64,000 nucleotides of DNA from contig NZ_FXTL01000007.1 in the NCBI RefSeq assembly GCF_900182665.1, positions 62,001 through 126,000 on the forward strand. The letters are read 5' to 3'. Origin of the DNA: Propioniciclava tarda (GTDB lineage Bacteria > Actinomycetota > Actinomycetes > Propionibacteriales > Propionibacteriaceae). Below are positions 51,343 through 59,126 of this stretch, piece after piece (positions within the stretch are counted from its first letter, which is position 1; the number at the start of each line of letters is the position of its first letter). The translations under genes were made by a program, and so were the position numbers. Below the pieces are notes generated by a model. It was not told the origin of the DNA, ran no database searches, and saw nothing but the letters and a program-made list of their open reading frames with translations.

Positions 51343-52845
51343 TCAGCTGATCTTCATCGAGCCCGTGTCGAGGAAGCGCTGATGCCACGACAGCGCCTCG
51401 GTGAGGAGGTGCGGGGTGTGGACGCCCTTGACCGCAGCGCGGTCGAAGTAGTCGTGCAGCTGGGCTCGGTAATCCGGGTGCGCGCAGTTGTCGATGATCT
51501 TCTTGGCGCGCTGCTTCGGCGACAGCCCACGGCAGTCGGCGAGGCCCTGCTCGGTGATGATGACCATGGCGTCGTGCTCGGTGTGGTCGTGGTGGCTCAC
51601 CATCGGCACGATGGCCGAAATATCACCATTCTTGGCCACGGACGGGGTCACGAAGCAGCTGATGAAGGCGTTGCGCGTGAAGTCGCCCGAGCCGCCGATG
51701 CCGTTCATCATCTTCGTGCCCATGACGTTGGTCGAGTTCACGTTGCCGTAGATGTCTGCCTCGAGCAGGCCGTTGCAGGAGATGACGCCGAGTCGGCGGA
51801 TGACCTCCGGGTGGTTCGACACCTCCTGGGGCCGCAGGATGATCTTCGTCCGGTAGAAGGACGCCTTGTCGTTCATCTTCTCGGCGCACGTCGGCGACAG
51901 GGAGAAGGCGGTGGCGGACGCCACGGCCAGCTTGCCGGCGTCGATCAGGTCGACCATGCCGTCCTGGATGACCTCGGTGTAGGAGACGAACTGGTCGAAC
52001 GGGGCGTCCAGCAGGCCGGCGAGCACCGCGTTGGCGATGTTGCCGACGCCCGACTGCAGGGGCAGCAGGCTGCTCGGGATGCGTCCGGCCTTGACCTCGC
52101 CGCCCAGGAAGTCGATGAAGTGGCTCGCGATCGCCTTGGACTCGTCGTCGAGGGGCTTGAACGGGGTGTTGCGGTCCGCCGAGTCGGTCTCGATGACGGC
52201 CACGACGCGGCTGAAGTCGATGTCGTAGGTGGTCGAGCCGATGCGCTGCCCGGCCGAGGTGATCGGGATGGGCTCGGTGTGGGGGGCCATCTTGTTGGAG
52301 TAGATGTCGTGCATGCCCTCGAGGTCCTCGGACTGCCACGAGTTGACCTCGAGGATGATGCCCTTGGCCTTCTCCATGTACACGTTGTTGTTGCCCACCG
52401 AGGAGCTGGGCACGACGGTGCCGTCCTCCTTGATCTTGGTGACCTCGATCACGGCGAAGTCCATCTCACCCCAGAAGCCGTGGCGGACCTGCGCCGCGGA
52501 GTGCGACAGGTGCACGTCGTGGTAGTCGGAGGTGCCGTTGTTGATGGCGTTCCGCATGGAGGGGTCGGACTGGTACGGCATGCGCATGCCCACGCCGCCG
52601 GTCTCGGCCAGCGCGCCGTCCAGTTCGGGGGCGGTGGATGCACCGGTCAGCACATTGATCCGGAACTCGTCGCCGCGGGCGTGCGCGGCCTTGATCTGGG
52701 CCGCGAGTGCAACGGGGAGGGCCTTGGGGTAGCCCGAACCGGTGAAGCCTGCGAAGCCAATGGTGTCGCCGTTCTTGATGAGCTTCGCGGCCTCTTCGGC
52801 GCTCATCACCTTGCTGCGGTACTTCTCGCTCAAGATGCGCGTCAT
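51343..52845 (-). CDS. succinyl-CoA:acetate (propionate) CoA-transferase
   Basis: 500 aa. Typical segments of the acetyl-CoA hydrolase/transferase family: NGDTIGFAGFTGSGYPKALP, DVHLSHSAAQVRHGFWGEMD, LLPLQSGVGNIANAVLAGLL, the catalytic Glu segment QFVSYTEVIQDGMVDLIDAG, and GVISCNGLLEADIYGNVNST. In propionibacteria, this enzyme links propionyl-CoA or acetyl-CoA with succinate in the Wood-Werkman cycle, and its presence supports the family assignment of the host. AGAGAGGAAA precedes ATG 52845. Confidence 0.92.
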   Translation of the reverse strand: MTRILSEKYRSKVMSAEEAAKLIKNGDTIGFAGFTGSGYPKALPVALAAQIKAAHARGDEFRINVLTGASTAPELDGALAETGGVGMRMPYQSDPSMRNAINNGTSDYHDVHLSHSAAQVRHGFWGEMDFAVIEVTKIKEDGTVVPSSSVGNNNVYMEKAKGIILEVNSWQSEDLEGMHDIYSNKMAPHTEPIPITSAGQRIGSTTYDIDFSRVVAVIETDSADRNTPFKPLDDESKAIASHFIDFLGGEVKAGRIPSSLLPLQSGVGNIANAVLAGLLDAPFDQFVSYTEVIQDGMVDLIDAGKLAVASATAFSLSPTCAEKMNDKASFYRTKIILRPQEVSNHPEVIRRLGVISCNGLLEADIYGNVNSTNVMGTKMMNGIGGSGDFTRNAFISCFVTPSVAKNGDISAIVPMVSHHDHTEHDAMVIITEQGLADCRGLSPKQRAKKIIDNCAHPDYRAQLHDYFDRAAVKGVHTPHLLTEALSWHQRFLDTGSMKIS

Positions 52846-52987
52846 CGGGTTTCCTCTCTGAAAGCATGACGATTAGGACGTAGGGTATCCGCAACGTCGG
52901 TCGGGTGCGCACGTATCCCCGCCGCCGTTCCGACCCGCGGTCACCATTGTTCGTGGCGGAACATCACGCGCCGAACAGGAGCCGACC

Positions 52988-53725
52988 ATGACTGCCCTGC
53001 CCAGCACCGGCGACGCGCCTGAGCCGCGCGTTCCCGACCGGGCGCGGAGGCGTCCGGAACGCCCGCTGTGGCTGGTGATGGCCACGTACGCGCTGGCGTC
53101 CCTGCTGGTCGTATCGCTGGTCCAGGCGTTCCTGGTGCGCGTGCACAACGTGTCGTCCGGGTCGATGCAGAACACCCTCGGCGTCACCGACCGGGTGCTG
53201 TCCTCCCGGCTGCCGTACGGCGGCGGCGGGCCGGCCCGCGGCGACATCATCATCTTCGCCCACGGCGACACGTGGGACTCGACGGTGCGCAGCCCGGACC
53301 CCAGCCCCTTCAAACAGGCCGCGCGTACCTTCGGGGACATCACCGGCATCGGCATTTCGAACTCGAACTACACGGTCAAGCGCGTCATCGGGCTGGCGGG
53401 CGACACGGTGGCGTGCTGCGATACCGGCGGACGCGTCCTCGTGAACAACCAGCCACTGACAGAGCCCTACCTGTTCGAGGACATCCCCTTCCGCGCCGGC
53501 AGCTTCGACTGCGCCACCGATCCGCGGTCGAGCCGGTGCTTCGGCCCCATCACGGTGCCGGTCGGCAACCTGTTGGTGATGGGCGACCATCGATCGGTGT
53601 CGGGGGACTCCGTCGCCGGCTGCCGCAGCGCGCTCGCCACGGCCGACTGCGCCAAGTTCGTCCGGCTGGACCAGGTCACCGGCAAAGTGATCGCCAAAGT
53701 GTGGCCACCGGGTCCGGTCGGCTGA
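52988..53725 (+). CDS. lepB: signal peptidase I
   Basis: 245 aa. A single N-terminal helix (LWLVMATYALASLLVVSLVQ) is followed by the catalytic Ser59 in NVSSGSMQNTLG, the general-base Lys in NYTVKRVIGLAGDTV, and box E GNLLVMGDHRSVSGDS. It removes signal peptides from exported proteins. AGGAG precedes ATG 52988. It is one of the longer actinobacterial forms with an extra loop carrying paired cysteines (CATDPRSSRC; CRSALATADC). Confidence 0.93.
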   Translation: MTALPSTGDAPEPRVPDRARRRPERPLWLVMATYALASLLVVSLVQAFLVRVHNVSSGSMQNTLGVTDRVLSSRLPYGGGGPARGDIIIFAHGDTWDSTVRSPDPSPFKQAARTFGDITGIGISNSNYTVKRVIGLAGDTVACCDTGGRVLVNNQPLTEPYLFEDIPFRAGSFDCATDPRSSRCFGPITVPVGNLLVMGDHRSVSGDSVAGCRSALATADCAKFVRLDQVTGKVIAKVWPPGPVG

Positions 53726-53742
53726 GCATCCCGAACCACAAC

Positions 53743-53772
53743 GCGGCCGCCGTCGGACTCGACGGCGGCCGC
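53743..53772. terminator. GC-rich hairpin between lepB and mutarotase
   Basis: GCGGCCGCCGTC (53743-53754) pairs with GACGGCGGCCGC (53761-53772), loop GGACTC: a 12-bp perfect stem. It lies between convergent genes ending at 53725 and 53785 and would serve both. No T tract is seen, so it is a probable Rho-assisted or stem-only terminator. Confidence 0.75.
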
Positions 53773-53784
53773 GCTGCGTGGTGA

Positions 53785-54645
53785 TCAGAGCAGCGTGATG
53801 CGCTGGCGCAGGGTGTGGGTCTGGCCGGGCAGCAGCCGGATGGCGTCGTCCAGGACGTTCGCGGTCTCGATACACACCATCGAGGTCCACTCGTCGTCGC
53901 CGAAGTCGGCCATGGCGGCGGCCTTGTCGGCCCACGGGTTCCACACGACCGTGTTGCCCGAGCCGATCTTGCTGACCTCGAGCGAGCGGCCCAGCACGGG
54001 GTCGTTCAGCACCAGCGAGTCCTTGTGCTTGTAGATCCGGTCGGTCTCGCCGGTGAAGGTCACCTGGCCCGCCTGGACGCCGTCGGCGGCGGGGGCGCCC
54101 GCGGCGCGGTCGAGGTACGAGCAACCGTCGAGGCCGTCGATCGTGATCTGGCGAACGTCGCCGACGTTGAGGTAGGTGTGGAAGGCGCTCTCGAACGTGA
54201 AGGGCTCGTCACCGTTGTTGGTGACCTGCATGCCGATCTGCACGTATTCGGGGGTGAACTTGGCCAGCGCGTAGGCCGTGTAGTTGTGGGGGAAGTGCTG
54301 GTGGTCCATGGCGTAGTCGAGTTCGTACTCGACGAGGAGCCGGCCGTCGGCGTCCAGGGTGTCCTTGAGATCGGACCGGTGCCACGTGTCCAGCCGTGCG
54401 AAACCGTGCTGGGGGCTGAGGTCGCCGGAGGGGCCCATGGCGAACCACGGGAAGACGATCGGGATGCCGCCGCGAATCGGGGAGCCTTCGGCGAACGCGG
54501 ACTTCTTGCTCATCCAGAGGACCGGCTGTTGGCCATCGGGCGTCCAGGACCAGATGTGAGCACCGTGATCGAAGATCCCGTAGTGCCCGGCGCCTCGACG
54601 CGCCTCGATACCCCGAAGTGGGTTGGTGGTCTCCTCGTGTGCCAT
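53785..54645 (-). CDS. D-hexose-6-phosphate mutarotase (aldose 1-epimerase fold)
   Basis: 286 aa. Family segments: GIPIVFPWFAMGPSGDLSPQ with the HGFARLDTWH motif (catalytic His in the first part), TFESAFHTYLNVGDVRQITI and VVWNPWADKAAAMADFGDDE with the conserved Glu further on. It interconverts hexose-6-phosphate anomers and fits with pgi, zwf and ppgK. The 260 bp following its start (54646-54905) hold no other gene; AGGGAGGG precedes the ATG. Confidence 0.88.
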   Translation of the reverse strand: MAHEETTNPLRGIEARRGAGHYGIFDHGAHIWSWTPDGQQPVLWMSKKSAFAEGSPIRGGIPIVFPWFAMGPSGDLSPQHGFARLDTWHRSDLKDTLDADGRLLVEYELDYAMDHQHFPHNYTAYALAKFTPEYVQIGMQVTNNGDEPFTFESAFHTYLNVGDVRQITIDGLDGCSYLDRAAGAPAADGVQAGQVTFTGETDRIYKHKDSLVLNDPVLGRSLEVSKIGSGNTVVWNPWADKAAAMADFGDDEWTSMVCIETANVLDDAIRLLPGQTHTLRQRITLL

Positions 54646-54905
54646 GACTGACCCTCCCTTGGGTTGTAGCTCCAGGGCGGTTTGCCCCTCGGCTGACTCG
54701 CTCTTGCGGCCACCCTAGCCCTCGCGCGTCGGCGCGACAGCCCCTTGCGGGCAATTGCGGACGCCGACGCCCGGCTTTGCTTTCGGGCGGCCGGCGGGAC
54801 GGCGTCCGTGCTTGTCAGCGGGCACGCGCCCGCCGCCGCGGAGACGACGAAGGGCGTCGCAGCGGACCCGAATCGGCCGGCTTCGACGCCCCTCGCGTGC
54901 TCGAA

Positions 54906-56213
54906 CTACTGGGAGATGCGGCGGCACTCCATGTAGAAGCGCTTGTCCTTGGCGTGCCCCATCGAGAAGGTCTTGCGCGGCAGCGCCCCGTCGACGGCGA
55001 TCGACTTGAAGAACGTCGACTTGCCGATCGCCGGCAGCAGGAAGCCGATGGTGCCCGGCTCCTTGGCCAACTTGTCGGTGGCCGCCTCGCCGTGGATGTA
55101 GTCGATCTCGGCCTGCGGATTGGCCTTCAGCCAGGCGTCGAGAAACTCCTGCAGCGTGCCCACGGCGAGCTCGTGGGTGGCGTCCGGGAGCTCCAGCAGC
55201 CGGTACCCGGTCGCCGAGATGACGCCGACCCGCTGGTTGGGTCCGTCGGCGCGCACGGCGGCGTCCAGGGCGGCCAGATCGGGCATGGGCGTCGACACCG
55301 CGGTCGGGAAGGCCTGGGCGAGCGCCGGGACGAGACCGTCGGCCTCGAAGATCACGCGGTGGATCGGCTCGAACACGAGCGAGTCATCGTGCAGGTTGAC
55401 CAGCTCGACCAGGGCCCAGCGTGCCGGGTGATCCATCGGGGCGCCGGTGTTTTTGAGCTCGGTCCAGATGGCCTTCGCGGTGGCCAGGGAGTGGTTGCCG
55501 TCGCCCATCGCGAACAGCAGCGGCCGGTCGTTGTCGAGGTCGTACTTCGCGCGGTAGGTCTCGGCGGAGATCAGCGACGCCAGGGCGTCGGTGATGGCGA
55601 CCTGCGTGGCGGCGTCCGAGACGAAGCGTCCGGTGAGGTGGCCGGAGCCCTCCATCAACTCGACGTCGTAGGCGACGTCGAGGTCGGCCAGGCTCGCCCG
55701 TACCGGAGCGAGCACGGCGCCGGTCGGATCGTCGTAGAGGACCAGGATGTGGGGCGACTCGATGTCGGCGCCGCGGCGGACGCGCATCCGCGGTGGGAGC
55801 CGGTCGAGCACGGTGCCCTCGGTCGCCCGGACCAGGGTCTGGCTGCCCTTGTTGTAGTCGTAGGTCTCCAGGTCGAGGGCGACGACGAGGCCCTTCTGGG
55901 TCTTGCCGCCCACGGTGCGCTCGACGTAGACGAAGGCGTCGTGGGGGGCGAGGACGCCGTCCGTCAGGTACGCCTTCATGGCCGCCTGACAAGCGGCGAT
56001 GCGCGCATCGACGTCGGGGGCGTTGAGGTACAGCTCGGGCAGGATCATGCGGTACGTCGACGGGGCGGAGCCGACGTGGCGCTCGACGCGCTCCCAGTAC
56101 TCGGGCTCGGAGGTGAACTGATCGCAGGCGATGACGGCCCAGGTGCTGAGGTCAACGCCCTCGACGGGGAGCAGCACGGTCGGGACGGCGACGCCGATCT
56201 GGTTCGCGGACAT
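54906..56213 (-). CDS. DUF1015 family protein
   Basis: 435 aa. Diagnostic segments: VLLPVEGVDLSTWAVIACDQ, FAMGDGNHSLATAKAIWTEL (conserved GDGNHR-like motif) and LVELVNLHDDSLVFEPIHRV near the middle. Some relatives sit next to serine synthesis genes or act on phosphonate or sugar phosphates; the enzyme activity is unknown. AGG precedes ATG 56213. Flanking genes are not related. Confidence 0.88.
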   Translation of the reverse strand: MSANQIGVAVPTVLLPVEGVDLSTWAVIACDQFTSEPEYWERVERHVGSAPSTYRMILPELYLNAPDVDARIAACQAAMKAYLTDGVLAPHDAFVYVERTVGGKTQKGLVVALDLETYDYNKGSQTLVRATEGTVLDRLPPRMRVRRGADIESPHILVLYDDPTGAVLAPVRASLADLDVAYDVELMEGSGHLTGRFVSDAATQVAITDALASLISAETYRAKYDLDNDRPLLFAMGDGNHSLATAKAIWTELKNTGAPMDHPARWALVELVNLHDDSLVFEPIHRVIFEADGLVPALAQAFPTAVSTPMPDLAALDAAVRADGPNQRVGVISATGYRLLELPDATHELAVGTLQEFLDAWLKANPQAEIDYIHGEAATDKLAKEPGTIGFLLPAIGKSTFFKSIAVDGALPRKTFSMGHAKDKRFYMECRRISQ

Positions 56214-56288
56214 GCGGGGGCCTCTTTCGATGAGGTGTGGACGCCGTTCAGCTTAGAACGATGGCGCAGACTACGCAGGAAGTTGACG

Positions 56289-56834
56289 TTACTCGGGCCG
56301 AAGATGGGGGCCGGCCAGGCGAGGCAGGATCACGCCCAGCAGCCGGTCGATCTCGGCGGCGCAGGCAGCCGCCGCCGCGACCCCCTGGCGGTACGGGTCG
56401 GCCACGTCCCCGTCGCGTCGGGGCGGGTTTCGCCGAGCACGAACGGCCTCGATCGCGTGGACGCCGGCCGCGGCGTCCGGCAGGGCAGCGAGCCCGTCGG
56501 CGAACTGGCTGAGGGTGAAGGTCTTGGTGACCGCCCCGGGCCAGTCGTCGAGGATGAACGTGCGATGGTCCCGGGCCATCGTGAGGATGAGGTCCGACCC
56601 GGCCACCAAGTCGGGCGAGAGGCGCTGTGAGCGGAATCCGCTCGGGTCCGCGCCGCGCTCGACGGCTTGGGCCGCCATCAGCTCCTCCAGCGGAGCGCGG
56701 TCGAAGCCCCAGACGCCGGCGCTGGCGAACGCGACGGCGTCCGCCGAAACCAGCGAGCGCGACCGCACGTCGGCGTACGCCGACCGGCAGATGTTCGCGG
56801 TGCAGACGTACAGCACCCTGAGCGGTGGGGTCAT
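56289..56834 (-). CDS. low-molecular-weight protein-tyrosine phosphatase
   Basis: 181 aa. The P-loop VCTANICRSAYADV has the conserved C-x5-R motif, with a catalytic Asp in VADPYRQG. In envelope-polysaccharide clusters such phosphatases reverse tyrosine phosphorylation of chain-length control kinases; no such kinase is seen nearby. It overlaps the PqqD-like gene by 4 bp (ATGA). Probably coupled to the HPr-kinase-like operon. Confidence 0.9.
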   Translation of the reverse strand: MTPPLRVLYVCTANICRSAYADVRSRSLVSADAVAFASAGVWGFDRAPLEELMAAQAVERGADPSGFRSQRLSPDLVAGSDLILTMARDHRTFILDDWPGAVTKTFTLSQFADGLAALPDAAAGVHAIEAVRARRNPPRRDGDVADPYRQGVAAAAACAAEIDRLLGVILPRLAGPHLRPE

Positions 56835-57112
56835 CGGGCCTCCTCGGCGACGTCCAGCAGGCCCCGGTCGGCAAGGTCTGCCAGGAAACCGGAGAGGTCG
56901 GACGCCACCCGCTCCGGGGGCGTCGCGGTGAGCTCGGCCATCGTCTCGACGACGGGCTGCCCGTCGGCGATCACCAGCCAGGCCATCGCGGCCGTCCCCT
57001 CCAGGATCACCGGCTCTCCGTCGGGCAGGACCATCGCGTAGACGTTGTGGTCCCGGTCGATGAAGTCACTGCCGGCGACCCAGGCCACGCTGGCGGGGAT
57101 CTCGTACGTCAT
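56831..57112 (-). CDS. PqqD-family peptide-binding protein (1 of 2)
   Basis: 93 aa. The pattern VYAMVLPDGEPVILEGTAAM followed by AWLVIADGQPVVETMAELTA is the PqqD/RRE-type fold (a small winged helix that binds peptides or domains of ribosomally made products), as is ERVASDLSGFLADLADRGLL. ATG 57112 overlaps the preceding cistron. It is the second PqqD-like protein in the operon (other at 58037). No radical SAM enzyme is nearby. Confidence 0.75.
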   Translation of the reverse strand: MTYEIPASVAWVAGSDFIDRDHNVYAMVLPDGEPVILEGTAAMAWLVIADGQPVVETMAELTATPPERVASDLSGFLADLADRGLLDVAEEAR

Positions 57113-57789
57113 CGGCGTCCCCTGATCCTCGCAAGGAGCCGACGCCCGGCCTTCCCGGCCTCCCGGCCGAACAGCGGCACCCTCTGGGCGTAGGCCGTCA
57201 ACACGTCGCGGCGGCTCGCCGCGTGGCCGAGGCGCATGGAGAGGTGGTCGGTGTTCAGGAGCGCGACCCGGGCCAGCAGGTGCAGGCGAGCGCGGAGCCC
57301 GGGGGTGGCCCGCCAGCGCGCAGCGAAGATCTCGGCCCGGCTGGGTTCCCGGTTGGCCGACAGCAGCCGCCACAGGTGCTCGGCGGGGTGGCCGACGAAG
57401 TCGTCGAGGCGTCCGGACGCCGCAGCCAGGGCCAGGTCGGCGTCCAACCGCGCGGCCAGGTCCCGGCACCGCTTCTGTTCGTCGGCACTGGCGCCCTCCC
57501 ACAGCAGCTGGGCGTCGGGGTGCCGGACGCCGCCGCCTCGGGCCGCGTGCAGCAGCAAGATCAGGCGCTGCCCATCGGTGCTCGGCACCGGGCAGGGCTG
57601 GTGGGCGATGTGGCGTTCGAGGCGCTCGGACCACAACACGTCGAAGGCGGCCTCGGCGTCCAGGTCGACCCCGGGGAAGCGGCGATGGAGGTCCACGTAG
57701 CCGAGTTGGGTGTGCCACAGGGACGCCGCGTGCTCGAAGATCGATCCCGTCTCGAACCGGGTGACCACCGACCAGCCGTGCTTGATCAC
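57109..57789 (-). CDS. C-terminal part of split nucleotidyltransferase family protein
   Basis: 226 aa from GTG 57789. It starts IKHGWSVVTRFETGSIFEHA, then HTQLGYVDLHRRFPGVDLDA and ERHIAHQPCPVPSTDGQRLI, the body of a nucleotidyltransferase-fold protein of the kind found in actinobacterial polysaccharide/peptide clusters. Its first half is in the adjacent gene (57786-58037). The junction is a GTGA overlap, and one missing base would fuse the two frames as ALVAA-VIKHGW. Either a real frameshift or a natural split. Confidence 0.65.
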   Translation of the reverse strand: MIKHGWSVVTRFETGSIFEHAASLWHTQLGYVDLHRRFPGVDLDAEAAFDVLWSERLERHIAHQPCPVPSTDGQRLILLLHAARGGGVRHPDAQLLWEGASADEQKRCRDLAARLDADLALAAASGRLDDFVGHPAEHLWRLLSANREPSRAEIFAARWRATPGLRARLHLLARVALLNTDHLSMRLGHAASRRDVLTAYAQRVPLFGREAGKAGRRLLARIRGRR

Positions 57790-58037
57790 GCCGCCACCAG
57801 GGCACGGGCCTGACTCGGACGGACCAGGACGTCGGCGTCCGTGCTCAGGCGCGGAACGGCCCGGGACGTGGTCGATCCGTCGTCGTGGGTGATCAGCTCG
57901 ACCGGACGCAGGCCGTCGTCCACCGCCGGGCCCTTGATGTGCAGGACGTCGGCACCGATCTCGCGCGCGACGCAGTCGACCACGGCGTGGGCGAGGTGCG
58001 TCCGCAGGCCGATCGGGACTTCCAGTTCGGCCGTCAT
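57786..58037 (-). CDS. N-terminal part of split nucleotidyltransferase family protein
   Basis: 83 aa from ATG 58037. It contains the nucleotidyltransferase active-site pattern ADVLHIKGPAVDDGLRPVEL and RLSTDADVLVRPSQARALVA (metal-binding DxD). The protein ends directly after ALVAA, and the remainder of the domain is read one frame over in 57109-57789. A combined length of about 309 residues is typical for the intact family. The stop overlaps the PqqD-like gene upstream (TGATG). Confidence 0.65.
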   Translation of the reverse strand: MTAELEVPIGLRTHLAHAVVDCVAREIGADVLHIKGPAVDDGLRPVELITHDDGSTTSRAVPRLSTDADVLVRPSQARALVAA

Positions 58038-58309
58038 CAGGACGCCTCGTCCACCGACAGCAGGCCCTGCGCGACCAAGAGGTCGATGACGTCGCTGGTC
58101 AGCTGGACGAGATCGGCGTCCGCGGGGACCCCGAAGAGTTCATCCAGCGCGGCGGCAAGTTCGTTGCCCTTAATCCCGTCGGTCGCCAGCTCGTAGGCGG
58201 CCGAGCCGACCAGGCTGAGCGCAATCAGCCGCTCGCCCATGAGCACCAGGGCGCCCTCGTCGTGATGCAGGACGTCCGCGGCGGGGACGCTCGTCAACCG
58301 CCTGATCAT
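58037..58309 (-). CDS. PqqD-family peptide-binding protein (2 of 2)
   Basis: 90 aa. RRLTSVPAADVLHHDEGALV, then LMGERLIALSLVGSAAYELA and LTSDVIDLLVAQGLLSVDEA fits the PqqD fold. Its start ATG 58309 overlaps the HPr-kinase-like stop, and its stop overlaps the nucleotidyltransferase start. Only weakly similar to the other PqqD-like protein (56831-57112) by eye. Confidence 0.72.
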   Translation of the reverse strand: MIRRLTSVPAADVLHHDEGALVLMGERLIALSLVGSAAYELATDGIKGNELAAALDELFGVPADADLVQLTSDVIDLLVAQGLLSVDEAS

Positions 58310-59103
58310 GGGCGGGTCAGCCAGTCGTCGACCAACGCGTCCAGGCTGGCGACCTCGCGGTAGGTCAGCCGGACGGTGTGGTCCAGAGAGTCGAGGATCC
58401 CGGCCAGGGTGTGCAGCGGACGAGGCAGGAGGGACAACGACGACGATTCCGGAGCCAGGGCCATGATGGCCTGCACGGTGTCGAGGGGCTGGATGGTCGG
58501 CCGTCCGTGATGGTGCTGATCCCGGTTCAACAGCACGACCCTGCGCAGCACCGGCGCCTCGGGGGCGGGGAGCAGGCCGAGGTCGTCGGGCGAGATCTCA
58601 GCTTTCGGAGCCCCCTTCTCGCCCCGGGTCGACAGCGGCTTCGGGTAGGGGTAGATGCGCCGGGAGACGTCGACGCCCACCGTCTCGTCCGTCAGGTACC
58701 CGTAGCGACTGCCCAGGGAGCGAATCAGGGTCGTCTTGCCGGTGCCGCCCGGCGCGACGAACGCCACCGCGTCACCGGTGTCGACATTCGCGACGGCGCC
58801 CGCGTGAAACATGTAGAGCTTCCCGGCTTGGGCGCGGATCTTCGCGTACGTCACCTCCTGGGTGAGCCGCTGCAGCAGGATCTCGGGGTTGACCGTCTGG
58901 ACGCCGCCGAGGTCAGTGTCCGCCCGCTCGGCCGGCCCTAGCAGCCGAACCGGCACGGGATCGGTGATCACGGCCGACGAATCGGCTGTGGGGCCCACGC
59001 AGCGGCTCCAGGCCCGCTCGAGCGTTCCCTGCAGTTCGGGATCGTGCGACGCGACGTCGACGGGCGTCCATGACGCCAAGCCGCTCAACCACACCCGTCC
59101 CAC
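58306..59103 (-). CDS. HPr kinase-like P-loop protein
   Basis: 265 aa. The P-loop VAPGGTGKTTLIRSLGSRYG and Walker-B-like TVGVDVSRR are as in HPr-kinase-related proteins that accompany PqqD-like and nucleotidyltransferase genes in actinobacterial clusters. The N-terminus (MGRVWLSGLASWTPVDVAS) is not a membrane anchor. It starts the minus-strand run that continues through the phosphatase at 56289. Its ATP-dependent role is not known; HPr itself is not encoded nearby. Confidence 0.78.
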   Translation of the reverse strand: MGRVWLSGLASWTPVDVASHDPELQGTLERAWSRCVGPTADSSAVITDPVPVRLLGPAERADTDLGGVQTVNPEILLQRLTQEVTYAKIRAQAGKLYMFHAGAVANVDTGDAVAFVAPGGTGKTTLIRSLGSRYGYLTDETVGVDVSRRIYPYPKPLSTRGEKGAPKAEISPDDLGLLPAPEAPVLRRVVLLNRDQHHHGRPTIQPLDTVQAIMALAPESSSLSLLPRPLHTLAGILDSLDHTVRLTYREVASLDALVDDWLTRP

Positions 59104-59126
59104 GGCAGACAGGCTAGCCCAGGCGA

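Noticed and set aside
57786-57789. Programmed ribosomal frameshift in the nucleotidyltransferase
   Set aside because: No slippery heptamer or downstream structure at the junction; a plain GTGA overlap is seen.
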